A stretch of DNA of 64,000 bases from Bacteroidaceae bacterium. Lineage in GTDB: Bacteria; Bacteroidota; Bacteroidia; Bacteroidales; Bacteroidaceae. The position numbers and the translations under genes were made by a program. Below the pieces are notes generated by a model. The model ran no database searches, was not told the DNA's origin, and saw only the letters and a program-made list of their open reading frames with translations. Below, in pieces: positions 9,082-17,189 of the stretch; position 1 is the stretch's first letter, and every line of letters starts with the position of its first letter. Location: NCBI GenBank assembly GCA_017547385.1, contig JAFYPU010000005.1:1-64000 (forward strand), in the 5' to 3' direction.

Positions 9082-11142
9082 TTACTTGTTCTGATAGGCG
9101 TCAAGACCCTCTTGGAGGAACTTGATATACTCGCTGATGTCCTCGTCATACGAGCGACCACCTGTGAGGGGCTTTCCGTCGTTGTCGAGCAGCACGTAGA
9201 AAGGCTGGGCATTGGTGCCGAACTTAGAGCGTTGCAAGTAGCTCCACAGGTCGCCCACAGTGCGCAATTTGGTGGTCGTGCCGCCTTCTTCGGTTACCTC
9301 GATGATTTCGGGCAACTTCTTCTTCTCGTCCACATAGAGCGAGATGAGCACATAGTCCTGTGTGAGCATTTTCTTCACCGTGGGATCGTTCCACACGGCA
9401 AGCTCCATCTTACGACAGTTAACGCATCCGTGGCCGGTGAAGTCCACCATCACGGGTTTACCGGTCTGCTTGGCATAAGCCATACCGGCATCGTAGTCGC
9501 GAAACTTGGCTTCCACGGTGCTCTTATCCAGGTTGAAGTCTTGAGTGGAAATGGGAGGAGCAAAAGCACTGACTGCTTTCAGCGGTGCGCCCCACAAACC
9601 GGGAATCATATATACGGCAAAGGCCAATGAGCACAGTGCCATGAAGAAACGCGGAACGCTGGTGTGAGTTTCATCGTCGTCGTGCGGGAACTTGATGCCG
9701 CCCAACAAATAAACGCCCAACAAGCCGAAGATGACAATCCACAGTGCCAAGAAGGTTTCACGGTCGAGGATATGCCATCCGTATGCCAAGTCGGCCACCG
9801 AGAGGAACTTCAGGGCAAAGGCCAACTCAAGGAAACCGAGCACCACCTTGACCATGTTGAGCCAACCGCCGCTCTTGGGAGCACTCTTGAGCCATGCGGG
9901 GAAGAGGGCAAACAACGTAAAAGGAAGTGCCAAAGCCAAAGCAAATCCCAACATACCGATGGTGGGAGCTAAAGCCGAACCACCGGAAGTGGAAACCTCG
10001 ACGAGCAAGAAACCGATGATGGGACCAGTGCATGAGAACGACACCAAAGAGAGCGTGAAAGCCATCAGGAAGATGCTAAGCAGACCAGTGGTTTTCTCTG
10101 CCTTGCTATCGACAGCTGCACCCCAAGACGAGGGAAGTGTAATCTCAAAGCCGCCAAAGAAACTGGCCGCAAACACCACCAACATCAGGAAGAAAAGAAT
10201 GTTGAAAACAGCGTTGGTGGAAAGGTCATTCAGTGCATTGGCACCAAAGATAGTGGTAATGATAAGTCCCAATGCCACGTAAATAACCACAATCGATATG
10301 CCGTAAATCACCGCATCGCGGATGCCTTTTCGCTTGTTGTCGGCACGTTTTAAGAAGAAGCTCACTGTCATCGGGATGATGGGCCAGACGCACGGTGTAA
10401 ACAAGGCTACCAATCCGCCCACAAATCCCAGGAAGAAGATATACCACCAGGCTTTGCTGGCCACGTTGGCTTCTTCGTTGCCAAAGCTTTGAAGTTCTTT
10501 GATAACGGGAGTCCACCACATTTTGGCATCATCGCCCGAAGCCATGACGGGAGCTACAGCTGCGCTGTCAGCATTCGCCACCTGCGCAGTGTCGACCGCT
10601 TGTGCGGCAAGTGCTTCGGTTGCCGCAGGAGCGTCTTCCTCTTTCACGGCCGGTGCTTCAGCCTCTTTCTTGTCGGCCTCGGCAGCTTTTGCCGGGCCAT
10701 CTGCACCTTTCACCAAACATTCCACATTGGTGGGCGGCAAGCAGTTCTCGTCGTTGCAAGCACCATAGTTGAGATAACCTTCGAGGTGATAATCTTTCTC
10801 AAGAAGTTCAACACGTTGCGTGAAGGTGCAGGAGTTTTCAAAATAGGACACCTGCATTTCGAAGATGGGATCCATCGATGTTTTCACACCGGGGCCGGGC
10901 TTCAGTTTGCCAACAAGCTTAACGCCTTGTGCCTTGTCAACATTGAAAGTGGCAGGCGTAGGACCGTCGGCAGGGATATTGGTGGAATAGATATGCCATC
11001 CGGCATCCGCCTTTCCCTTGAAAATAATGTCCACATGGGTTGGGTCGACACGCTTGTAGGACACAGAAAAACTGACCTGAGCTTGCAGGGCTGTACACAC
11101 CATGAAACAGAGGGTGAGGAGCATTAAGGTGATTTTCTTCAT
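9082..11142 (-). CDS. dsbD: Thiol:disulfide interchange protein DsbD
   Basis: 686 residues from the ATG at 11142, chosen over an upstream in-frame ATG at 11169 because it starts the signal peptide MKKITLMLLTLCFMV. A periplasmic alpha domain contains the redox pair in ACNDENCLPP. A low-complexity Ala/Glu linker follows (about 155-210). The CcdA-like membrane domain has the two cysteine motifs FTPCVWP (about 250) and FSCTGP (about 372). The C-terminal thioredoxin domain has CVNC near 570. DsbD moves electrons from cytosolic thioredoxin to periplasmic thiol proteins. All six cysteines are present. It is a single-gene unit with its own terminator. Confidence 0.95.
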   Translation of the reverse strand: MKKITLMLLTLCFMVCTALQAQVSFSVSYKRVDPTHVDIIFKGKADAGWHIYSTNIPADGPTPATFNVDKAQGVKLVGKLKPGPGVKTSMDPIFEMQVSYFENSCTFTQRVELLEKDYHLEGYLNYGACNDENCLPPTNVECLVKGADGPAKAAEADKKEAEAPAVKEEDAPAATEALAAQAVDTAQVANADSAAVAPVMASGDDAKMWWTPVIKELQSFGNEEANVASKAWWYIFFLGFVGGLVALFTPCVWPIIPMTVSFFLKRADNKRKGIRDAVIYGISIVVIYVALGLIITTIFGANALNDLSTNAVFNILFFLMLVVFAASFFGGFEITLPSSWGAAVDSKAEKTTGLLSIFLMAFTLSLVSFSCTGPIIGFLLVEVSTSGGSALAPTIGMLGFALALALPFTLFALFPAWLKSAPKSGGWLNMVKVVLGFLELAFALKFLSVADLAYGWHILDRETFLALWIVIFGLLGVYLLGGIKFPHDDDETHTSVPRFFMALCSLAFAVYMIPGLWGAPLKAVSAFAPPISTQDFNLDKSTVEAKFRDYDAGMAYAKQTGKPVMVDFTGHGCVNCRKMELAVWNDPTVKKMLTQDYVLISLYVDEKKKLPEIIEVTEEGGTTTKLRTVGDLWSYLQRSKFGTNAQPFYVLLDNDGKPLTGGRSYDEDISEYIKFLQEGLDAYQNK

Positions 11143-11166
11143 GTTAGTTGATTGATTTTTCGGGCA

Positions 11167-11174
11167 CAAATGTA
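11167..11174 (-). promoter_or_regulatory. Probable -7 box of dsbD promoter
   Basis: Minus strand reads TACATTTG, exactly TAnnTTTG, 24 bases before the dsbD start. The -33 element is not clear. Confidence 0.4.
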
Positions 11175-11280
11175 CACATTAATTCGCATTGTCATCCATT
11201 CTGCCCCCCTATTTATTATACCATCCACCCCACGCTGCCTCCTCTTTTTGCATCAATCATCCCCATGCACGCCTCGGGCA

Positions 11281-11326
11281 AAAATCTGCAGTGCTTGTAG
11301 AAAAATCTGCAAGCACTGCAGATTTT
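11281..11326. repeat. Palindromic modular repeat, copy 1 (two-unit form)
   Basis: Perfect 17-base arms (11281-11297 and 11310-11326) flank a 12-base loop. The arm contains the unit core CTGCAGTGCTTG. This is the shortest member of the repeat family (unit plus inverted unit only). It lies in the ~350-base spacer between divergent dsbD and the IspD-LicD gene; apart from this repeat and the dsbD -7 box I see nothing else in that spacer. Confidence 0.85.
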
Positions 11327-11492
11327 CGCCGAAAGCACACTGCCCCATCAGCATCAGAAACCGACCTTCGGGCAGTGCGTTTCCCCACTCTCACCTATCA
11401 ACTTTGAGCAAGAAACAGCGTTTTGTCGTGCACACACGCGCCTTATGAAATTTTATACTTACCTTTGCCCTAATCACGAAGAGCAAAGACGC

Positions 11493-13028
11493 ATGAACAA
11501 AACACCCAACATAGCCGTGGTGCTGGCCGGCGGAAGCGGCCGCCGTGCCGGTGGAGAAGTGCCCAAACAGTTTCTGATGTTGGGCAATCGACCCGTGATA
11601 GCCCACAGCATAGATGCCTTTCAGCAAAATGCCGACATCGATGAAATTGCTGTAGTGGTGCATCCTGACCACGTGGAAAGAATCGGGCAAATGCAACGCG
11701 AATACGGATGGAGCAAGTTGCGCCAAGTGCTCACAGGAGGGGCAGAACGCTATCATTCGAGCATGGCCGCCATCAAGGCCTACACCGGTCGCGAGGTGAA
11801 CCTCTTGTTGCACGATGCCGCACGTCCGCTTGTTTCGCAAGAGATTATCAGCAGCGTATGCAGTGCTTTGACCCGCGCTGAAGCCGTGGGCGTGGCGGTG
11901 GATGCCATTGACACCATGGTGCAAGCCGATGCGCACGTTCTGACCCGTCAACTCGACAGAGCCTCCCTGCGACGAATGCAAACACCGCAGGCATTCCGCC
12001 TTTCGCTCATCGAGGAAGCTTATGCCAAAGCACTTACCGATCCTGACTTTCATGCAACGGACGATTGCGGTGTGGTGCTGAAATATGTTCCGCAAACCGA
12101 GATTAAACTTGTGCAAGGCAATGAGGAAAACATGAAACTCACCTATGCCGGCGACATGCCGTTGCTGGAAAACATATTGGCACGCCGCAACGCAGCAGAA
12201 ACACCCCTTGACGGCACAGACTGCCATGCCGCACTTCGGGCCTACCAGAAGCGACACCTGCGTGAGGCTCAACTCCGCATGCTTGACATTCTGAAAGCCA
12301 TACGCACCGTTTGCGACAACAACAACATCACTTACTGGCTCGACAGCGGCACACTGCTTGGTGCGGTGCGACACGGTGGCTTCATTCCCTGGGACGACGA
12401 CATAGACATCTGCATCAGCCGCAAAGACATGCCGCGCTTTGTGGAGGCAGCACAGCGCGAACTGCCATCCGGATTGTTCGTACAAACACCGCAAACCGAT
12501 CCTTCCGTGCGAATGCCCATGTGCAAAGTGCGCGACACGCGTTCGCTCATCGTGGAAGGGGCTGACGATTTTTCCAAACCTTATGCCAAAGGTTTGTATG
12601 TGGATGTTTTCCCCATGGAGCCGTGGCCGGATTTGCCCGACACCCTCTCGCGCCGCTTGGCACGCAACTATTGCAAAGCCAACGCCATCCTGCACAGCCA
12701 GCACTACTATTCGTGGCGGTCGGTGGCCGAACTGTTTTATTTCGGAGCAAAACGCGCCATTTGCCGTTGCCTATGGGAAATCTGCAAATGCACGGCACGC
12801 GGTCGCAAATGGTACTCCAATGTTCCGGAGAACAGCGGAAACGGCAACCGACACCTTGCTTCCACCATCTTTCCGGTGAGCAGCATCACTTTCGAGGGAG
12901 AAGCCTTTTCCGCTCCGGCCGATCCGGACCAATATCTGCGCGACCTCTTTGGCGAATACCGCACGCTGCCTCCCGAAGACCAACGAGGAGGACACGCCGT
13001 CTTCTACTGTACAGACCTAAACACTTAA
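11493..13028 (+). CDS. IspD/TarI-like cytidylyltransferase fused to LicD phosphotransferase
   Basis: 511 residues from ATG 11493; an in-frame ATG at 11445 would add 16 residues that do not fit the family. Residues ~7-235 are an IspD-type cytidylyltransferase: AVVLAGGSGRRAGGEVPKQF, LLHDAARPLVS and MQTPQAF are all present. Residues ~250-510 are a LicD domain with SGTLLGAVRHGGFIPWDDDI (about 284-303), the nucleotidyltransferase-like Asp motif. The first half should make a CDP-linked polyol or similar compound; the second should pass the phospho group to a glycan. The same two activities are separate proteins (ISPD and FKTN/FKRP) in animal dystroglycan modification. First gene of a four-gene plus-strand cluster, 20 bases before the next. 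It could also supply the housekeeping MEP-pathway activity. Confidence 0.88.
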   Translation: MNKTPNIAVVLAGGSGRRAGGEVPKQFLMLGNRPVIAHSIDAFQQNADIDEIAVVVHPDHVERIGQMQREYGWSKLRQVLTGGAERYHSSMAAIKAYTGREVNLLLHDAARPLVSQEIISSVCSALTRAEAVGVAVDAIDTMVQADAHVLTRQLDRASLRRMQTPQAFRLSLIEEAYAKALTDPDFHATDDCGVVLKYVPQTEIKLVQGNEENMKLTYAGDMPLLENILARRNAAETPLDGTDCHAALRAYQKRHLREAQLRMLDILKAIRTVCDNNNITYWLDSGTLLGAVRHGGFIPWDDDIDICISRKDMPRFVEAAQRELPSGLFVQTPQTDPSVRMPMCKVRDTRSLIVEGADDFSKPYAKGLYVDVFPMEPWPDLPDTLSRRLARNYCKANAILHSQHYYSWRSVAELFYFGAKRAICRCLWEICKCTARGRKWYSNVPENSGNGNRHLASTIFPVSSITFEGEAFSAPADPDQYLRDLFGEYRTLPPEDQRGGHAVFYCTDLNT

Positions 13029-13048
13029 CATAATCTTCCAAGAACCTT

Positions 13049-14857
13049 ATGCAAGCCATTATCCTTGCAGCCGGCATGGGCAAACGCCTCGGCGAACATA
13101 CACGAAACAACACCAAATGCATGGTGCGCGTCAATGGAGAAACACTCATCGACCGCATGCTTTCACAACTGGCTCGCCATAATTTGTCGCGGGTGGTCAT
13201 CGTTGTGGGATATGAGGGCGAAAAATTGCGCCAACACATCGGAAAACGCTACGACCATTTGCTGAACATCGAATTCCTCGAAAATCCCGTCTACGACCGC
13301 ACCAACAACATTTATTCCTTGGCCTTGGCCAAAGAAAAAATGCAGGAGGATGACACACTTCTGCTGGAAAGCGACTTGATTTTCGATGACGAACTTTTGG
13401 ACCTTATTCTCAAAGACGCACGCCCCAACCTGGCACTCGTGGCAAAATATCAGACGTGGATGGACGGCACGATGGTGCGCATCGACGACGATTGCAACAT
13501 CGTGAACTTCGTCCCGAAAAAAGCCTTCAAATACGCCGATGTCGGGCAGTACTACAAGACGGTCAACATCTATAAGTTCAGTCGCGCCTTCAGCACGCAG
13601 AAATATGTGCCTTTCTTGGAAGCTTATTGCAAAGCACTGGGCAACAACGAATACTACGAGCAGGTGCTTCGGGTCATCACCTTCCTCGATGCACAAGAAC
13701 TCAAGGCTCTTCCCATCGGTGCTCGCCATTGGTACGAAATCGATGACGCGCAGGATCTCGACATTGCCGAAACCATCTTTGCCGAGGGCGAAGAAAAGTG
13801 GAAGAAGTTCATGCGTCGCTACGGAGGATACTGGCGCTTCCCCGGTGTGCTTGACTATTGCTACCTGGTAAACCCGTATTTCCCCTCGCCACGCATGCTT
13901 GACGAGATGCGAGCCAATTTCAACACCTTGCTGACCGAATATCCCTCGGGCATGGGTGTCAATTCGCTGCTCGCAGGCAAATGTTTCGGCATCAAGCAGG
14001 AATATGTTGTGCCCGGCAACGGCGCAGCCGAGCTTATCAAGAGCGTGATGGAACACTCGGAGGGAAAATTCGGCGTTACCTACCCCACCTTCGAGGAATA
14101 TCCCAATCGGTTGGCGCAAGAGCGTTTGGAGATTTTTTACCCCGGCAACCATTTTTCTTACACGGCCGATGACCTGATGGAGCACTTCTCCAAAAATCCT
14201 GTAAGCACACTGCTGCTCGTCAATCCCGACAACCCGTCGGGCAACTTCATTCCGCGGGCAGACATCGTGCGTCTGGCAGAATGGACAGCCGAGAGGGGAA
14301 TGCGCTTCATCGTTGACGAAAGTTTTGTGGACTTCAGCGAAGATTACGAACACAACTCGCTGCTTTGCGACAGCTTCTTGGAAAAATATCCGCACGTAGC
14401 GGTAATGAAAAGCATCAGCAAGAGTTTCGGCGTACCGGGGCTGCGTCTCGGTATCTTGGCTTCAGCCCATCCCGACTTGCAGCGCGTGAAACGTGATGTG
14501 GCGATATGGAATCTGAACAGCTTTGCCGAATTTTTCATGCAGATTTTCAATAAATACACAGCCGAGTATGCCGTGACTTGTCGCAAGTTTCAGGAAGAGC
14601 GTACCCGTTTTCACGCCGCGCTCTCTGAGGTGGATTATCTGAAAGTGCTTCCCAGTCAGGCCAACTACTTCCTTTGTGAAGTGCTGCCACCGTTCACATC
14701 ACACGGATTGGCTGTGGATTTGTTGCAAAAGCACGACATACTTATCAAGGATTGCAGCACAAAGAAAGGCTTCGATGGCAGAAACTTTGTGAGACTGGCC
14801 ATACGCAACCGGACGGACAACGAGAAGTTGATAGAAGCCTTGAAAGAAATCAACTGA
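13049..14857 (+). CDS. Nucleotidyltransferase-PLP aminotransferase/decarboxylase fusion (PntC-like)
   Basis: 602 residues in two domains. Residues 1-240 are a LicC-type nucleotidyltransferase (AIILAAGMGKRL, NNTKCMVRVNGETLIDRML, LLESDLIFDD). Residues ~265-602 are a fold-type I PLP enzyme of the HisC/CobD class: GNGAAELI, NPDNPSG (392-398), DESFVDFS and the Schiff-base Lys458 in SISKSFGVPGLRLG. Family knowledge: Treponema PntC joins a CTP:aminoethylphosphonate cytidylyltransferase to a transaminase, and LicC activates phosphocholine. By analogy this enzyme makes an amino compound and activates it as a CDP derivative. No phosphonate mutase is in the window, so a phosphate ester is at least as likely as a phosphonate. 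Confidence 0.85.
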   Translation: MQAIILAAGMGKRLGEHTRNNTKCMVRVNGETLIDRMLSQLARHNLSRVVIVVGYEGEKLRQHIGKRYDHLLNIEFLENPVYDRTNNIYSLALAKEKMQEDDTLLLESDLIFDDELLDLILKDARPNLALVAKYQTWMDGTMVRIDDDCNIVNFVPKKAFKYADVGQYYKTVNIYKFSRAFSTQKYVPFLEAYCKALGNNEYYEQVLRVITFLDAQELKALPIGARHWYEIDDAQDLDIAETIFAEGEEKWKKFMRRYGGYWRFPGVLDYCYLVNPYFPSPRMLDEMRANFNTLLTEYPSGMGVNSLLAGKCFGIKQEYVVPGNGAAELIKSVMEHSEGKFGVTYPTFEEYPNRLAQERLEIFYPGNHFSYTADDLMEHFSKNPVSTLLLVNPDNPSGNFIPRADIVRLAEWTAERGMRFIVDESFVDFSEDYEHNSLLCDSFLEKYPHVAVMKSISKSFGVPGLRLGILASAHPDLQRVKRDVAIWNLNSFAEFFMQIFNKYTAEYAVTCRKFQEERTRFHAALSEVDYLKVLPSQANYFLCEVLPPFTSHGLAVDLLQKHDILIKDCSTKKGFDGRNFVRLAIRNRTDNEKLIEALKEIN

Positions 14858-14875
14858 CCCACTAAGAAAATAACA

Positions 14876-15883
14876 ATGAATATCTGTATTTGCGGAGGAG
14901 GCTCTCTGGGACACGTGTGCGCCGGTTTTCTGGCGGCACAACAAGGGGTGAATGTTTCAATCCTCACACAGCGGCCTGCGCTATGGGAAAAAGAAATCAC
15001 CATCACCGACCCCGAAAATAAAGTCTTCACAGGGAATTTGGCAACCATCACCTCTGATGCTGCCGAAGCCGTCAGCGGTTGCGACATCGTGCTGCTGTGT
15101 TTGCCCGGTTACCTCATAGAGAAAACGCTCCGGCAGATAGCCCCACACATAGGCACTTCAACCTTTGTAGGCAGCATTGTGGCCAGCACCGGTTTCTTTT
15201 TCTTTGCCCACGCTGTGCTTCCCGCAAACCGTCTCTTCGGTTTTCAACGTGTGCCATTCATTGCCCGCGTTCGCGAATACGGTTCGTCAGCTTCTCTCTT
15301 GGGATATAAACCGCGCATATCCGTCGCCGTGGAAAATGCTCCTGATGCAGAGATTTTCCGGCAAACCATAGAAAAACTGTTCCGCACCCCCACGGATTTG
15401 TTGGGCAGTTTTTATGAAGCAGCCCTCACCAACAGCAATCCCATATTGCACACCGGGCGTCTCTACAGCATGTGGAGAAATTGGGACGGCACACCCTACG
15501 ACCACAACATCCTGTTTTATCGCGAATGGACGGATGAGGCATCGCAATGCATCATTGACATGGATGCAGAGTTCATGCGCCTGTTGTCCCAACTCCCGGT
15601 CCGAAAAGACAGCATCCCAACCTTGTTGGACTACTACGAGAGCAAGGACGCAGCATCGCTCACTAAGAAAATCAGCTCCATACCTGCGTTTGTCGGCATA
15701 CAATCACCCATGAAAGAAACACCGGACGGATGGATACCCGACTTCTCCAGCCGCTATTTCACTGAGGACTTCCCCTTTGGCCTGCGCTTCATCGTGGAAC
15801 TGGCACAAAAGCATGGTGTTGCCACTCCCGTTATCGATGAAGTGTATCGCTGGGGAAAAAGCGTAACCGCATCGACCGAATGA
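14876..15883 (+). CDS. Opine (octopine/nopaline-type) dehydrogenase
   Basis: 335 residues. An N-terminal Rossmann domain (ICICGGGSLGHVCAGFLA, then CDIVLLCLPGYLIEKTL) is followed by the helical octopine/nopaline dehydrogenase domain. The conserved NPILHTGR places the likely catalytic His at residue 192. The family reductively condenses an amino group with a 2-oxo acid using NAD(P)H. It starts 18 bases after the PLP fusion gene and surely shares its transcript. In this context it may N-alkylate the amine made by the PLP domain, producing an opine-like head group. Metallophore synthesis is unlikely because no nicotianamine-synthase-like gene is nearby. Confidence 0.85.
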   Translation: MNICICGGGSLGHVCAGFLAAQQGVNVSILTQRPALWEKEITITDPENKVFTGNLATITSDAAEAVSGCDIVLLCLPGYLIEKTLRQIAPHIGTSTFVGSIVASTGFFFFAHAVLPANRLFGFQRVPFIARVREYGSSASLLGYKPRISVAVENAPDAEIFRQTIEKLFRTPTDLLGSFYEAALTNSNPILHTGRLYSMWRNWDGTPYDHNILFYREWTDEASQCIIDMDAEFMRLLSQLPVRKDSIPTLLDYYESKDAASLTKKISSIPAFVGIQSPMKETPDGWIPDFSSRYFTEDFPFGLRFIVELAQKHGVATPVIDEVYRWGKSVTASTE

Positions 15884-15959
15884 CACCACGGCGCCTCTTT
15901 TTTCTTTCAAATCCTTTTCAACAAAAACCACCCATCCTCGAACATTACACAACAAGCTC

Positions 15960-16964
15960 ATGATAAACGTTCCTGTTCTCATACTTTTTTTCAACCGACC
16001 CGATGCACTGTCGGCGGTGTTCAATCAAGTGCGAAAAGCACAGCCCTCTCACCTCTTCCTCTATCAAGACGGTCCCCGTGGCGAACGCGACATTCCGGGC
16101 ATTGAGGCCTGCCGACGCATCGTGGAAAACGTGGATTGGCCCTGCGAAGTGCATCGCTTGTATCAGGAGAAAAACTACGGCTGCGACCCTTCGGAATTTC
16201 TCTCTCAGAAGTGGGCGTTCAGCCATGTCGACAAATGCATTGTGCTGGAGGACGACAGCATTCCCTCGCTCTCGTTTTTCACTTTCTGCAAGGAGATGCT
16301 CGATCGCTACGAGCACGACACGCGTATCAGCATGATTACCGGAATGAACTATGACGAGGTTACGCCCGACATGCCTTACGACTACTTTTTTGCCACCACA
16401 TTCTCCATTTCCGGATGGGCTTCGTGGCGACGCGTCATCGACCAGTGGGACGAACATTACACCTTCCTTGATGATGAATTCAACTTGCGGCAACTAGAAG
16501 AGTATATCCGGGAGCGCAAATACCAAAAGGATTTTATCGAGTTCTGCCGTTATCATCGTCGCGTCGGCAAGGCATATTATGAAACCATCTTCCATGCTGC
16601 CATTTTCTTCAACTCCGGACTTTCCATTGTGCCTCGCGTAAATCTGGTGAGCAACCTGGGGGCTTGTGGAGAGGGTGTGCACCTGAGCGGCAGCAATGCC
16701 GACCTGCCCCGCGCCATTCGCCGCATTTTCGAAATGGGGCACCACGAACTTGAATTCCCCTTGCGCCACCCCCGATATGTCATCGAAAATGTGGCCTACA
16801 AGAAACGAATGTTCCGCATCCAGGGTTGGGGACACCCATGGCTCAAGGTGGGCCGTTCATTGGAAGAATTGTGGATTAACCTGCGACGTGGTAATTTCAG
16901 CCGCATCGGGCAGGCCATGAAAGCCCGCTTCCGCAAACTTATGGGCAAGGCTCGCTGGGATTGA
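15960..16964 (+). CDS. Glycosyltransferase (HlpA-like, GT-A fold)
   Basis: 334 residues. The N-terminus PVLILFFNRPDALSAVFNQV and the acidic motif VLEDDSIPS (about 95-103) are those of the GT-A glycosyltransferases often named HlpA-like in Bacteroidetes. ISGWASWRRV follows, typical of the same family. No signal peptide or membrane helix. Last gene of the cluster, 76 bases after the opine dehydrogenase. It probably adds a sugar to the glycan that receives the phospho group. It is followed by a modular repeat and a bidirectional terminator. Confidence 0.85.
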   Translation: MINVPVLILFFNRPDALSAVFNQVRKAQPSHLFLYQDGPRGERDIPGIEACRRIVENVDWPCEVHRLYQEKNYGCDPSEFLSQKWAFSHVDKCIVLEDDSIPSLSFFTFCKEMLDRYEHDTRISMITGMNYDEVTPDMPYDYFFATTFSISGWASWRRVIDQWDEHYTFLDDEFNLRQLEEYIRERKYQKDFIEFCRYHRRVGKAYYETIFHAAIFFNSGLSIVPRVNLVSNLGACGEGVHLSGSNADLPRAIRRIFEMGHHELEFPLRHPRYVIENVAYKKRMFRIQGWGHPWLKVGRSLEELWINLRRGNFSRIGQAMKARFRKLMGKARWD

Positions 16965-17024
16965 ACCGGCTTGATGCACAACACTCCTGAAACGCTGTTT
17001 TTTCAAACACCGAGGAACGATTTT

Positions 17025-17081
17025 CTGCAAGGCGTTTAGAAAATTCTGCAGTGCTTGTAGAAATTTCTAAACGCCTTGCAG
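17025..17081. repeat. Palindromic modular repeat, copy 2
   Basis: Perfect 18-base arms (17025-17042, 17064-17081) with unit CTGCAAGGCGTTTAGAA. The loop holds a second unit, CTGCAGTGCTTGTAGAA. Lies between the convergent glycosyltransferase and kinase genes. Confidence 0.92.
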
Positions 17082-17128
17082 ATTTTCCAAGAAAGGGGAA
17101 GCCGTTTTTACGCACTGCATCACAAACG

Positions 17129-17170
17129 ACGGAGGCCGCTACCTGTTTGACGGGTAGCGGCCTCCGTTGT
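17129..17170. terminator. Bidirectional terminator between glycosyltransferase and kinase
   Basis: 15-bp perfect stem: ACGGAGGCCGCTACC (17129-17143) and its inverse (17153-17167), loop of 9, T-rich tail on the plus strand. Placed between two converging genes, 22 bases from the kinase stop. Confidence 0.8.
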
Positions 17171-17189
17171 TCTTATTGCAGCCTTGGCA

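Noticed and set aside
11391-12704. 437-residue reading frame on the minus strand
   Set aside because: It lies entirely opposite the IspD-LicD gene, whose motifs are clear. The antisense protein has no recognisable domain and is rich in His and Cys by codon mirroring.
13163-14395. 410-residue minus-strand reading frame
   Set aside because: Antisense to the nucleotidyltransferase-PLP fusion; no domain pattern.
17025-17081. Repeat copy 2 as the sole terminator of the glycosyltransferase gene
   Set aside because: A better GC-rich stem (17129-17167) lies just downstream, and other copies of the repeat lie between divergent genes where a terminator makes no sense.
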